Assembly: GCF_035325925.1 (NCBI RefSeq)
Contig: NZ_DAOKZA010000014.1
Location: 1-64,000, forward strand
Length of the DNA: 64,000 nt
Direction of reading: 5' to 3'
DNA from: Calidifontimicrobium sp035325925
Lineage (GTDB): Bacteria; Pseudomonadota; Gammaproteobacteria; Burkholderiales; Burkholderiaceae_C
Part shown: piece after piece, positions 9,157 through 17,841 of the stretch
Layout of the letters: each line of letters begins with the position of its first letter
How positions within the stretch are numbered: position 1 is the first letter of the stretch
Made by a program: the position numbers and the translations under genes
Notes under the pieces: generated by a model
The model's input: only the letters and a program-made list of their open reading frames with translations
Told to the model about the DNA's origin: nothing
Database searches by the model: none

Positions 9157-10811
9157 GCGACCACCTCGGCGCGCGCGCGCGCCAGCTCGGCCAGGTCGGG
9201 CTCGTCGAAGCGCACCGGCTCGACGTAGCGCCCGAACACGCCGACCAGCCGCTCGGTGATCTCGCCGACGCTCGCGTAGGCCTGCACCGCGTCGACGATC
9301 GCCGGCATCAGGTTGCGTGCGCCGCGTGCGTCGGCCTCGATGCGCGCCAGCGCGCGCGCCACCGCGGCGGCGTCGCGTTCGGCGCGCACGCGCTGCAGCG
9401 CCGCGACCTGCGCCGCCGCGGCCGCCTCGTCGTAGGGGTGCATCTCGACGTCGCGTTCGCTCTCGCCCTCGGTGCGGTAGCGGTTGACGCCGACCTTCGG
9501 GAACTCGCCCGACTCGATCGCGCGGCGCAGCCGGTACGCCTGCGCCGACACGCGCGCCTGGATCACGCCCTGCTCGATCAGCTCGACGATGCCGCCGGCG
9601 GCGTCGGTCTCGGCGACGATGCGCTGCATCTCGTCGCGCATCCGGTTGGTCAGCGTCTCGACGTAGTACGAGCCGCCGAGCGGGTCGACGGTGTCGGCCA
9701 GCCCGATCTCCTCGACGAGCAGCTGCATCGTGCGCAGCGAGATGCGCTGCGCGTACTCGCTGGGGATCGTGTAGGCCTCGTCGTAGCAGCACAGGGCCAT
9801 CGTCTGCGCCCCCGACAGCGCGCCGACCAGCGCGTAGTACGCGCCGCGCACGATGTTCAGCTCGGGCTGCTCGGCGGTCAGCCCGCTGCCGCCGCCGCCG
9901 GCGATCATGCGCAGCCACATCGACGACGGCTTCTTCGCGTCGTACTGCTCGCGCACGATCTTCGCCCACAGCCCGCGGCCGGCGCGGAACTTGGCGACCT
10001 GCTCGAACAGGTTGCCGTAGATGTTGAAGTTGTACGACAGCCGGTCGGCGAAGTCGTCGATCGGCACGCCGCGGCGGACCACCTCGTCGGCGTAGGCGCG
10101 CGCGATGCAGAACGCCCACGCCATCTCCTGCGTCGGCGTCGCGCCCGACTCGCGGATGTGGTAGCCGCACACCGACACCGGGCTGTACTTCGGCGCGTGC
10201 TCGGCGCAGTACTCGATGGTGTCGCCGACCAGGCGGATCGAGGGCTCGACCGGGAAGATCCAGGTGCCGCGGCCGACGAACTCCTTGAGGATGTCGTTCT
10301 GCGCCGTGCCGCGCAGCGTCTTCAGGTCGAAGCCGCGCTTGGCGGCCATCGCCAGGTACATCGCGATGAGGATCGCCGCCGAGCCGTTGACCGTCAGCGA
10401 CACGGTGATGCGGTCGAGGTCGATGCCGTCGAACGCGATCTCGAAGTCGCGCAGCGTGTCGACCGCCATGCCGACGCGGCCGACCTCGCCCGCGGCGCGC
10501 GCGTCGTCGGAGTCGAGCCCGCACTGCGTGGCCAGGTCGAACGCGACGTTCAGCCCGGTCTGGCCGTTGGCGATCAGGTACTTGAAGCGGCGGTTGGTGT
10601 CGGCGGCGTTGCCGAAGCCGGTGTACTGCCGCATCGTGAACGGCTGCTTGCGGTACATCAGCCGGTGGATGCCGCGCGTGAACGGGTACTCGCCGGGGCG
10701 CCCGAGCATCGCGAGCCCGCCGCTGGCGTCGACGTCGTCGGCGGTGTACAGCGGCTGGATCGGCAGGCCCGACTCGTTGACCACCGGGCGGATCGTCACT
10801 TCGTTCTTCAT
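9153..10811 (-). CDS. B12-dependent acyl-CoA mutase large subunit (methylmalonyl-CoA mutase type)
   Basis: 552 residues, the length of the separate alpha subunit of two-subunit mutases. The TIM-barrel substrate domain covers nearly the whole chain, and the B12 domain is encoded by the next gene upstream. Residues aligned by eye with Propionibacterium methylmalonyl-CoA mutase are kept: Tyr63 in TMRQYTGFG (its Tyr89), Thr169/Gln171 in GTAQNDILKEF, Arg181 in VGRGTW (its Arg207) and His218 in CGYHIRESGA (its His244). As I recall the families, isobutyryl-CoA mutase has Phe/Gln and 2-hydroxyisobutyryl-CoA mutase Ile/Gln at the Tyr/Arg positions, so this enzyme should handle a carboxylated acyl-CoA such as methylmalonyl-CoA. 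ATGA overlaps link it to both neighbours. No MeaB-type chaperone gene is visible. Confidence 0.92.
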   Translation of the reverse strand: MKNEVTIRPVVNESGLPIQPLYTADDVDASGGLAMLGRPGEYPFTRGIHRLMYRKQPFTMRQYTGFGNAADTNRRFKYLIANGQTGLNVAFDLATQCGLDSDDARAAGEVGRVGMAVDTLRDFEIAFDGIDLDRITVSLTVNGSAAILIAMYLAMAAKRGFDLKTLRGTAQNDILKEFVGRGTWIFPVEPSIRLVGDTIEYCAEHAPKYSPVSVCGYHIRESGATPTQEMAWAFCIARAYADEVVRRGVPIDDFADRLSYNFNIYGNLFEQVAKFRAGRGLWAKIVREQYDAKKPSSMWLRMIAGGGGSGLTAEQPELNIVRGAYYALVGALSGAQTMALCCYDEAYTIPSEYAQRISLRTMQLLVEEIGLADTVDPLGGSYYVETLTNRMRDEMQRIVAETDAAGGIVELIEQGVIQARVSAQAYRLRRAIESGEFPKVGVNRYRTEGESERDVEMHPYDEAAAAAQVAALQRVRAERDAAAVARALARIEADARGARNLMPAIVDAVQAYASVGEITERLVGVFGRYVEPVRFDEPDLAELARARAEVVA

Positions 10812-11248
10812 CGCGCGGCCTCCTCGGCGGCGGGTCGGGCGGCGCGGCGCGGCGCGTGCGCGCGCACGAAGTCGCAGGTGGCGTCGAGCGCGCTGCCCAC
10901 CGGGAACACGCCGACGAAGCCGAGCGCGCGCAGCGCGTCGTGGTCGGCCGCGGGGATGTTGCCGCCGATGATCCACAAGCGGTCGGCGAGCCCGGCGGCG
11001 TCGAGCAGCGGCTCGAGCCGGCGGCAGAAGTCCAGGTGCGCGCCGGCCATGCTCGACAGCGCGATGACGTCGGCGTCGTGCGCCAGCGCCGCGTCGCGCA
11101 CCTGCTCGGGCGTCTGTCGCAGCCCGGTGTAGCGCACGTCGAAACCGGCGTCGATCATCGCTCGCGCGACGACCTTGGCGCCCTGGTCGTGTCCGTCGAG
11201 CCCGGGCTTGGCGAGCACGACCCGAATCTTGCGGCCAACCGCGTTCAT
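10808..11248 (-). CDS. B12-binding small subunit of acyl-CoA mutase
   Basis: 146 residues carrying the cobalamin-binding Rossmann domain: Asp18-x-His20-x-x-Gly23 in KPGLDGHDQGA (His20 is the lower axial ligand of cobalt), then ALSSMAGAH and IIGGNIP, which cradle the nucleotide tail. The C-terminal Arg/Ala-rich tail (PRRAARPAAEEAAR) is an extension. It must pair with the large subunit encoded immediately downstream (ATGA overlap). This split arrangement is known from archaeal methylmalonyl-CoA mutases, IcmAB and HcmAB. Confidence 0.93.
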   Translation of the reverse strand: MNAVGRKIRVVLAKPGLDGHDQGAKVVARAMIDAGFDVRYTGLRQTPEQVRDAALAHDADVIALSSMAGAHLDFCRRLEPLLDAAGLADRLWIIGGNIPAADHDALRALGFVGVFPVGSALDATCDFVRAHAPRRAARPAAEEAAR

Positions 11249-12378
11249 GCACACAACTCCTTCGCGACGATCAGCTTGAGGATCTCGCTCGTGCCGCCGC
11301 CGATCAGCGTGAAGCGCACGTCGCGCAGGTGGCGCTGCACCGGGTACTCCATCGCGTAGCCGTAGCTGGCCAGCACGCGCGCGGCCTGGTCGCAGACCAT
11401 CGCCGCGGTCTCGCTGGCGTGCAGCTTGGCCATCGCGGCCTGCTGGTGGTGCGGCCGGCCGGCGGCGTGCAGCCAGGCCGCGTGGCGCACCAGCAGCACC
11501 GCCGACTCGAGCGCGGTGGCCATCTCGGCGAGCTTGAGCTGGATCGCCTGGAAGCGGTCGATCGGCTTGCCGAACTGCACGCGCTCGCCGGCGTAGCGCA
11601 CCGCGTCGGCCAGCGCGGCGCGCGCGATGCCGACGGCCATCGCGCCGGTGATCACGCGGATCTCGGCGAGCAGCTTGCGAAGGTGCGACTCGCCGTCGCC
11701 CTCTTCCTTCGACAGGCGGTGGCTGTCGGGCACGAAGCAGGCGTCGAAGCCGACCTCCGAGGTCGGCAGCGCCCACACGCCCATCTTGCGGATCTCGCGC
11801 CCGACGGCGAAGCCCTCGAACCCGCGCTCGACGAGGAAGATCGTCAGCTTGCGCTCGGGACCGGCCTTGGCGAACACGGTGAAGAAGTCGGCCACCGGCG
11901 CCGAGGTGATCCAGGTCTTGCGCCCGTCGAGCAGGTAGCCGCCGTCGACCCGGCGCGCCGTCGTCGCGATGCCGCCGAGGTCCGAGCCGGCACCGGGCTC
12001 GGTCATGCAGATCGCGCCGATCTTCTCGCCGCGCAGCGCCGGCACCAGCAGCCGCGCGACGATGTCGGCGTTGCCGAGCATCTGCAGGAACTTGGTGCCC
12101 ATCAGCGACTGCATCGCCGCTGCGCCGGCCAGCGACATCGAGCCGCGCGCGACCTCCTCGAGCGCGAGCGCGAACTCGGGCAGCCCCAGCCCCGACCCGC
12201 CGACCTCGGCCGGGTAGCGCAGCCCGAACAGGCCGAGCCCGCCGAGTGCGGCGAACAGCTCGCGCGGAAAGGCGTGAGCCTCGTCGATCGCCGCGGCCTG
12301 CGGCGCGACGCGCTCGTCGACGAATCGCGCGAACGCGTCGCGGATCGCGCGCTGGGTGTCGTCGAGGTCGAAGTCCAT
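11245..12378 (-). CDS. Acyl-CoA dehydrogenase
   Basis: 377 residues with the three ACAD domains in order: N-terminal helical (MDFDLDDTQRAIRDAFARFV), middle beta (ICMTEPGAGSDLGGIATTA and the WITSAPVADFFTVFA segment) and C-terminal helical (ERVQFGKPIDRFQAIQLKLAEMA). The usual catalytic Glu position near the C-terminus reads TLIGGGTSEIL, with Gly in place of the Glu of YEGT. A Glu at LLAEIRVITGAMAVG sits where isovaleryl-CoA dehydrogenase has its base, which suggests action on a branched acyl-CoA; this is inference. It oxidises an acyl-CoA to an enoyl-CoA with electrons going to ETF. It is coupled by ATGA overlap to the mutase small subunit. Confidence 0.92.
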   Translation of the reverse strand: MDFDLDDTQRAIRDAFARFVDERVAPQAAAIDEAHAFPRELFAALGGLGLFGLRYPAEVGGSGLGLPEFALALEEVARGSMSLAGAAAMQSLMGTKFLQMLGNADIVARLLVPALRGEKIGAICMTEPGAGSDLGGIATTARRVDGGYLLDGRKTWITSAPVADFFTVFAKAGPERKLTIFLVERGFEGFAVGREIRKMGVWALPTSEVGFDACFVPDSHRLSKEEGDGESHLRKLLAEIRVITGAMAVGIARAALADAVRYAGERVQFGKPIDRFQAIQLKLAEMATALESAVLLVRHAAWLHAAGRPHHQQAAMAKLHASETAAMVCDQAARVLASYGYAMEYPVQRHLRDVRFTLIGGGTSEILKLIVAKELCA

Positions 12379-12381
12379 CGC

Positions 12382-14106
12382 TCAGACGCCGTGCGCCGAC
12401 AGTTCGGCCTCGGTCATGCCGTAGTCGCGCACCGCCGCCTCGCGGCTGATCACGCCGTTGCGCACCTCGTCGGCGAGCACGCGGCGGTCGCGAAGCTTCG
12501 GGTCGCCCCAGCCGCCGCCGCCGTTGGCCACCTGGTGGTACACGGTGCCGCGCGGCACGCCGGTGATCAGGTCCTTGTTCCTCGGCACCACCACGCGCCC
12601 GTCGGGGTAGGTCAGGCGGATGAAGTTCAGCCCCGCGCCGTGACCGCCGGCCAGCCCGAACGCGCCCTCGAAGTCGCCGTCGCCGAAGGTCACGAGCTGC
12701 GTGTCGTCGCTGCCGATCTCGAAGATCGTCTCCACCCCGAGCCCGCCGCGCCACTGGCCGGCACCGCCGGAGTCGGCGAGCAGCTCGTGGCAGATCAGCC
12801 GGTGGGGGGTCTGCTGCTCGAACATCTCGTAGTCCTGGTCGAGCACGCCGCCGCTGGCGTCGATCATGCCGATGTGGTCGTAGCCGTCGCAGCCGTGCAG
12901 CGCGCCCGACCCGCCCTTCAGCCCCATGAAGCCGATGTCGACGTACTTCTCGCCCTTGCCCGGGTCGATGCCGGTGGTCAGCGCCGCGAGCAGGTTGTTC
13001 CAGCCGGCGGTCACGCGCTCGGGCAGCACCGCGCTGAGCGCGCGCTGGATCGCGTCGGCGTTCGGCGGGCACAGGTGGTTGCCGAACGTCGTCGCCTTCG
13101 GGTAGGCGGCGTTGAGGATCGTGCCCTCGGGGATCACGATCTCGATCGGCTCGACCATGCCCTCGTTGTGCGGGATGTCGGGGTTGACCATCTGCAGCAG
13201 CGTCAGGATCGTCGCCGACGCGCTCGAGGTGAAGGTGCCGTTGACGAAGCCGTTCGTCTGCGGGTCGGTGCGCGAGTAGTCGAAGCGCACCGACCGGTCG
13301 TGCACCTCGATGTCGACGCGGATCGTGAACTTGCTGCCCTCGTGGCGGCCGTCGTAGTAGACGTAGCCCTCGCCGCTGTAGCGCCCGTTGGGGATCTTCG
13401 CGATCTCGGCCTGCATCATGCGCCGCGTCGCGTCGAACAGCGCCTGCTTGTGCGCGCGGTAGCTGGCCGCGCCGTACTTGCCGATCAGCTCGGCCAGGCG
13501 CCGCGCGCCGACCTCGCAGGCACCCATCTCGGCTTTCATGTCGTGCTGCACGATGTCCAGCCGGACGTTGGCGAAGATCAGGTTCCACACGTCGCGCCTC
13601 AGCACGCCGCGGTCGACCACCTTCACCGCCGGGATGCGCAGCGCCTCCTGCCAGACCTCGACGGCGTTCGGGTTGTAGCCGCCGGCCACCGCGCCGCCGA
13701 TGTCGGCCTGGTGGCCCTTGACCGCGGTCCAGCCGACGAGCTCGCCGTCGAAGAACACCGGGCGGAACACCGCGACGTCGTTGTTCTGGTTGCCCAGCGT
13801 GAACACGTCGTTGTGGAAGAACACGTCGCCGTCGTGGATGTCGCCGTCGAAGGTGCGGCGGATGTGCTTGCACACCGGCGCCAGCGAGAACGCCAGGATC
13901 GGCAGGTTCTCGGTCTGCTCGAGCATGCGGCCCTCGGCGTCGTACAGCCCGGTGACGTAGTCCTTGGCCTCGCACAGGATCGGGCTGCGCGTGGTGCGCT
14001 GCATCGAGATGCTCATCTCGTCGGTGATCGCCTTGAAGCTGCGCGCGTACACCGACAGCAGGATCGGGTCGATCGCCGCGTCGCGGTCGCGTCCGGGTTC
14101 ATGCAT
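12382..14106 (-). CDS. Hydantoinase B/oxoprolinase-family protein (HyuB)
   Basis: 574 residues, full length for HyuB. Typical family segments include DPILLSVYARSFKAITDEMS, ILCEAKDYVTGLYDAEGRM, FFHNDVFTLGNQNNDVAVF, RVDIEVHDRSVRFDYSRTDPQTNG and the Gly-rich VANGGGGWGDP near the end. HyuB joins HyuA in ATP-dependent opening of cyclic amides (hydantoin, 5-oxoproline, caprolactam) or, in relatives such as acetone and acetophenone carboxylases, in ATP-dependent ketone carboxylation. Its ATG overlaps the end of the HyuA gene by 8 bp. No small third subunit like acetone carboxylase gamma is adjacent, which leans toward the cyclic-amidase type, but the neighbouring CoA-ligase and thiolase fit the ketone-carboxylase scheme. 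Confidence 0.9.
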   Translation of the reverse strand: MHEPGRDRDAAIDPILLSVYARSFKAITDEMSISMQRTTRSPILCEAKDYVTGLYDAEGRMLEQTENLPILAFSLAPVCKHIRRTFDGDIHDGDVFFHNDVFTLGNQNNDVAVFRPVFFDGELVGWTAVKGHQADIGGAVAGGYNPNAVEVWQEALRIPAVKVVDRGVLRRDVWNLIFANVRLDIVQHDMKAEMGACEVGARRLAELIGKYGAASYRAHKQALFDATRRMMQAEIAKIPNGRYSGEGYVYYDGRHEGSKFTIRVDIEVHDRSVRFDYSRTDPQTNGFVNGTFTSSASATILTLLQMVNPDIPHNEGMVEPIEIVIPEGTILNAAYPKATTFGNHLCPPNADAIQRALSAVLPERVTAGWNNLLAALTTGIDPGKGEKYVDIGFMGLKGGSGALHGCDGYDHIGMIDASGGVLDQDYEMFEQQTPHRLICHELLADSGGAGQWRGGLGVETIFEIGSDDTQLVTFGDGDFEGAFGLAGGHGAGLNFIRLTYPDGRVVVPRNKDLITGVPRGTVYHQVANGGGGWGDPKLRDRRVLADEVRNGVISREAAVRDYGMTEAELSAHGV

Positions 14107-16258
14107 GTTCGACCTCCCGCGCGTGCAGCGCCGTGTCCACCAGGTCGCCGCGCCCCTTGGCGTAGAGCACGAACGACCCGAGCGCGTCGACGACGCCGTC
14201 GTAGCCGTCGCTGACGAACACCGCGGTGGTGCGCTGCTCGATCAGCGCCGGCCCGGCGACGCGGTGCCCGCAGCGCAGCCGGTGGCCGTCGTACACCGGC
14301 ACGTCGGCAAAGGCGTCGCGCTCGGGCACGTAGACGCTGCGCCGCCCCTTCAGCGCCGCCGACGCGTCGGCGTCGCCGGGCGCGTCTCGGTGCAGCGCCG
14401 GGCGCTCGACGCCGCCGATGGCCTGCAGTCGCAGGTTGACGATCTCCACCGGGCTGCCCTCGGCCTCGAGCGTGTAGCCGAACAGCCGCCGGTGCTCGTC
14501 GTGGAACGCGCGCGCGATGGCCGCCGCGTCGCGCCGCTGCACCGCGTCCAGCGGCACCGCCACCGAGACCTCGTGGTACTGCTTGACGTAGCGGCAGTCC
14601 AGCCGCAGCTCGCGCCGGCGGCGCGCCGGCGGCACGCGTTCGTCGTCGAGCAGGCGCTCGCCCTCGGCGACCATCTCGCCGATGCGCGTGGCCAGCGCGG
14701 CCCAGTCGAGTGCGTCGACCCGCGCGACGAAGGTGCGCACGAAGTCGTGCCGCAGCTCGCCCATCAGCATGCCGAAGGCGCACAGCACCGAGGCCTCGCG
14801 CGGCACGACGAGCAGCGGGATGCCCAGCTCGGTGCAGATCGCGCAGCCGTGGATCGGGCCGGCACCGCCGCCGGGGATCAGCGGGAACTCGCGCGGGTCG
14901 AAGCCGCGCTTGATCGTCACCTCGCGCACGCCCTGCGCCATGTTGTTGCACGCGACGCGGTACATGCCGGCCGCGGCCTGCTCGACCGTCAGCCCCATCG
15001 GGCGCGCGAGGTGCGTGTCGATCGCGCGCCGCGCCGCGGCCACGTCGAGCGCGATGCTGCCGCCGGCGAAGTAGTCCGGGTCCAGGTAGCCGAGCACCAG
15101 GTTGGCGTCGGTGGTCGTCGGCAGTTCGCCGCCGCGGCCGTAACACGCCGGGCCGGGGTCGGCGCCGGCGCTGTGCGGGCCCATGCGCAGCAGCCCGCCG
15201 TCGTCGAGCCACCCGATCGAGCCGCCGCCGGCGCCGATGGTGTGGATGTCGAGCATCGGCAGCGCGATGCGCCGGCGCGCGATCTCGCCGTCGTTCTTCA
15301 CCAGCGGCGCGCCGACCGCCAGCGAGGCCTCGAAGCTGGTGCCGCCCATGTCGGTGGTGATGACGCGGTCGCGGCCGAGCGCGCCGACGCAGTACAGCCC
15401 GGCGCCGGGACCGCCCGACGGGCCCGACAGCAGCGTCAGCGCCGCCTTGTCGCGCGCCGCCGCCGGCGTGATCACGCCGCCGTTGGACTGCATGATCAGC
15501 AGCAGCCCGTCGAAGCCGACGCCGGCCAGCCTCGCGACCAGCGCGTCGAGGTAGTGCCCGAGCTTTGGCCCGACGTAGGCGTTGAGCACCGTGGTGCTGA
15601 CGCGGTCGTAGAAGCGGATCGCCGGCAGCACCTCGGTGGACACCGACAGGTAGACGTCGGGCCACTCGGCGCGCACCAGCGCGGCGGCGGCCTGCTCGTG
15701 CGCCGCGTTGGCGAACGCGTTCATGAAGCACACCGCGAGCGCCTCGACGCCTTCGTCGCGCCAGCGGCGCAGCTGCGCGCGCACCGCGTCGAGGTCCAGC
15801 GGCTCGACCTCGCGGCCGTCGCGGTCGATGCGCCCGGGCACGCCGACGCGCCGCACGCGCGGCACCAGCGCGGCGACGTTGGTGAAGCGGTTGTCGTACT
15901 GCGCCTCGCGCACGCCGCGGCGCATCTCGAGCGCGTCGCGCACGCCCAGCGTGGTCAGCAGCGCGGTCTTCGCGCCGGTCGAGGTCAGCGTCGCGTTGGT
16001 GGTGACGGTGGTGCCGTGCACGATGGTGTCGATGCCGCGCACGAAGTCGCGCACCGACTGCGGCGGGTCTGTCGCCGCAGCGATCTGCGCCAGCCCCTCG
16101 ACCACCGCGATCGACGGGTCGTGCGGGGTCGACAGGGTCTTGTGGATGCGCGGGCGCTCGCCGTCGCGTGCGATGACGAAGTCGGTGAACGTGCCGCCGA
16201 CGTCGATGCCCAGCTTGATGCCGCGACCGCGCGGCCTCGGTGACGCGGCGATGTTCAC
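14099..16258 (-). CDS. Hydantoinase A/oxoprolinase-family protein (HyuA)
   Basis: 719 residues with HydantA_N then HydantA domains. The actin-like ATPase fold shows IKLGIDVGGTFTDFVIA at the N-terminus and TTDMGGTSFEASLAV centrally, the two phosphate-binding loops. IHTIGAGGGSIGW and IPGGGAGPIHGCAI are family signatures. It starts at GTG 16258, overlapping the CoA-ligase stop (GTGA). It would activate the amide or carbonyl oxygen by phosphorylation, with HyuB completing the active site. Compared with known hydantoinases the length is normal and no residue loss is obvious. Whether it opens a lactam or carboxylates a ketone is undecided. Confidence 0.9.
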   Translation of the reverse strand: MNIAASPRPRGRGIKLGIDVGGTFTDFVIARDGERPRIHKTLSTPHDPSIAVVEGLAQIAAATDPPQSVRDFVRGIDTIVHGTTVTTNATLTSTGAKTALLTTLGVRDALEMRRGVREAQYDNRFTNVAALVPRVRRVGVPGRIDRDGREVEPLDLDAVRAQLRRWRDEGVEALAVCFMNAFANAAHEQAAAALVRAEWPDVYLSVSTEVLPAIRFYDRVSTTVLNAYVGPKLGHYLDALVARLAGVGFDGLLLIMQSNGGVITPAAARDKAALTLLSGPSGGPGAGLYCVGALGRDRVITTDMGGTSFEASLAVGAPLVKNDGEIARRRIALPMLDIHTIGAGGGSIGWLDDGGLLRMGPHSAGADPGPACYGRGGELPTTTDANLVLGYLDPDYFAGGSIALDVAAARRAIDTHLARPMGLTVEQAAAGMYRVACNNMAQGVREVTIKRGFDPREFPLIPGGGAGPIHGCAICTELGIPLLVVPREASVLCAFGMLMGELRHDFVRTFVARVDALDWAALATRIGEMVAEGERLLDDERVPPARRRRELRLDCRYVKQYHEVSVAVPLDAVQRRDAAAIARAFHDEHRRLFGYTLEAEGSPVEIVNLRLQAIGGVERPALHRDAPGDADASAALKGRRSVYVPERDAFADVPVYDGHRLRCGHRVAGPALIEQRTTAVFVSDGYDGVVDALGSFVLYAKGRGDLVDTALHAREVEHA

Positions 16259-17841
16259 GCGATCCCCTCCTTGGCGCTCGGCGACGCCGTGGCGTCGGCC
16301 GCTTCGGCGGCGAACAAGCGCCGCAGTTCGTCCTTGCGCACCTTGCCCAGCGCGGTGCGCGGCAGCGCGTCGACGAAACGCAGCCGCTTCGGGTGCTTGA
16401 AGCGCGCCAGCCGCCCGGCGAAGCGCGCGAGCAGCCGCTCGGCCGAGGGCTCGACGCCGGCGCGCGCGACCACCGCGGCGGCCACGACCTCGCCCCAGCG
16501 CGCATCGGCCACGCCGACCACCGCGGCGTCGGCGACGTCGGGGTCATCGAGCAGCACCGCCTCGACCTCGGCCGGGCTGACGTTCTCGCCGCCGCAGATG
16601 ATCATGTCCTTGAGCCGCCCGTCGATGTGCAGCAGGCCGTGTTCGTCGAAGTGGCCGCTGTCGCCCGAGTGGAACCAGCCTTCGGCGTCGATCGCGCGCG
16701 CACTGCCCTCGGGGTCGCGCCAGTAGCCGAGCATCAGCGTGCGTGCGCGCACCCACACCTCGCCGCTGGCGCCGGCGGCGGCGTCGCGCCCGTCGGCGTC
16801 GACGACGCGCAACTCGACCCCGGCGGCCGGCGCGCCGGCCGCGCCGGCGTGGCGCACCGCCTGCTCGGGGCGCAGGCACGCGGCGATCGGCGCGGTCTCG
16901 GTCGCCCCCCAGACCTGGATCAGCGGCACGCCGCGCGCGTGCACCGCGTCGATCAGCCGCCGCGGCACCAGCGTCGAGCCGGTGCTGATCGCGCGCAGGC
17001 TCGACAGGTCGGCGTCGCGCCAGCGCGGGTGCGCGAGCATCGCGTCGAGCTGCGCCGGCACCAGCACGGTCAGCGTGATGCGCTCGGACTCGATCGCGTC
17101 GAACACCGCGTCGGCGTCGAAGCGCGGGTGCAGCGTGACGCTGGCGCCGGCGCGCAGCGCGGGCGTCGTGAGGATGTTCAGCCCGCCGACGTGGAACAGC
17201 GGCAGCGTGGTCAGCACGCGATCGTCGGCGCCGAGGCCGTGCATCGCGTCGCTGGCGTCGGCGTTGGCGGCGAGCGCGTCGGCGCTGAGCAGCACGCCCT
17301 TGGCGCGGCCGGTCGACCCCGACGTGTAGCACAGCAGCAGCGGCGCGGCAGCGTCGGCCCCCCCGCCCGGCTCGCCGCCCTGCCCGGCGCCGACCGCGCC
17401 GCCCCGCCCGGCCGCGAGCAGCGTCTCCCAGCGCGACCACCCCGGCGGCGCGTCGCCGCCGATCGTGGCGCAGCGCGTGTGCGGCGGCGCGACCGCGTGT
17501 GCCGCGCTCGCCGCGGCGAAGTCGGCGTCGGCGACGAACAGCACGGGTGCCGCCTCGTGCAGCATCGCGCGGTGCTCGGGCGGCGCGAGGCGCCAGTTCA
17601 GCGGCATGAGGATCGCGCCCAGCCGCGCGCAGGCGAACAGCGCGACCAGCATGTCGCCGCGGTTCAGCCCCAGCCACGCCAGCACGTCGCCGCGCCCGAC
17701 GCCGGCGCGCGCGAGCGCCGCCGCGGCGTCGTCGACGCGCCGCGCGAGGTCGGCATACGTCAGCGCCTGGCCGTCGCAGCGCAGCGCCGTGCTCCCGGGC
17801 CGCAGCCGCGCCTGCGTGGCGATCCACTGCGCGACGCTCAC
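16255..17841 (-). CDS. AMP-forming acyl-CoA synthetase
   Basis: 528 residues of the ANL superfamily. P-loop LCYTSGSTGRAKGV, A5 motif VWGATETAPIA, A7 GWFHSGDSGHFDEHG, A8 hinge GRLKDMIICGGENVSPAEVE and the A10 catalytic lysine in PRTALGKVRKDELR are all present, so it should be active. It adenylates a carboxylic acid and transfers it to CoA. A Gly/Ala-rich insert (AGRGGAVGAGQGGEPGGGAD) precedes the P-loop. Starts at GTG 17841, overlapping the thiolase gene stop (GTGA). Its position beside thiolase and HyuAB suggests it loads CoA onto the HyuAB product before thiolysis, or the primary substrate; the exact acid is unknown. Confidence 0.92.
   Translation of the reverse strand: MSVAQWIATQARLRPGSTALRCDGQALTYADLARRVDDAAAALARAGVGRGDVLAWLGLNRGDMLVALFACARLGAILMPLNWRLAPPEHRAMLHEAAPVLFVADADFAAASAAHAVAPPHTRCATIGGDAPPGWSRWETLLAAGRGGAVGAGQGGEPGGGADAAAPLLLCYTSGSTGRAKGVLLSADALAANADASDAMHGLGADDRVLTTLPLFHVGGLNILTTPALRAGASVTLHPRFDADAVFDAIESERITLTVLVPAQLDAMLAHPRWRDADLSSLRAISTGSTLVPRRLIDAVHARGVPLIQVWGATETAPIAACLRPEQAVRHAGAAGAPAAGVELRVVDADGRDAAAGASGEVWVRARTLMLGYWRDPEGSARAIDAEGWFHSGDSGHFDEHGLLHIDGRLKDMIICGGENVSPAEVEAVLLDDPDVADAAVVGVADARWGEVVAAAVVARAGVEPSAERLLARFAGRLARFKHPKRLRFVDALPRTALGKVRKDELRRLFAAEAADATASPSAKEGIA

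Noticed and set aside
9153..11248. 2-Hydroxyisobutyryl-CoA or isobutyryl-CoA mutase
   Set aside because: The split architecture fits, but Tyr63 and Arg181 match methylmalonyl-CoA mutase, not the Ile/Gln or Phe/Gln of those enzymes.
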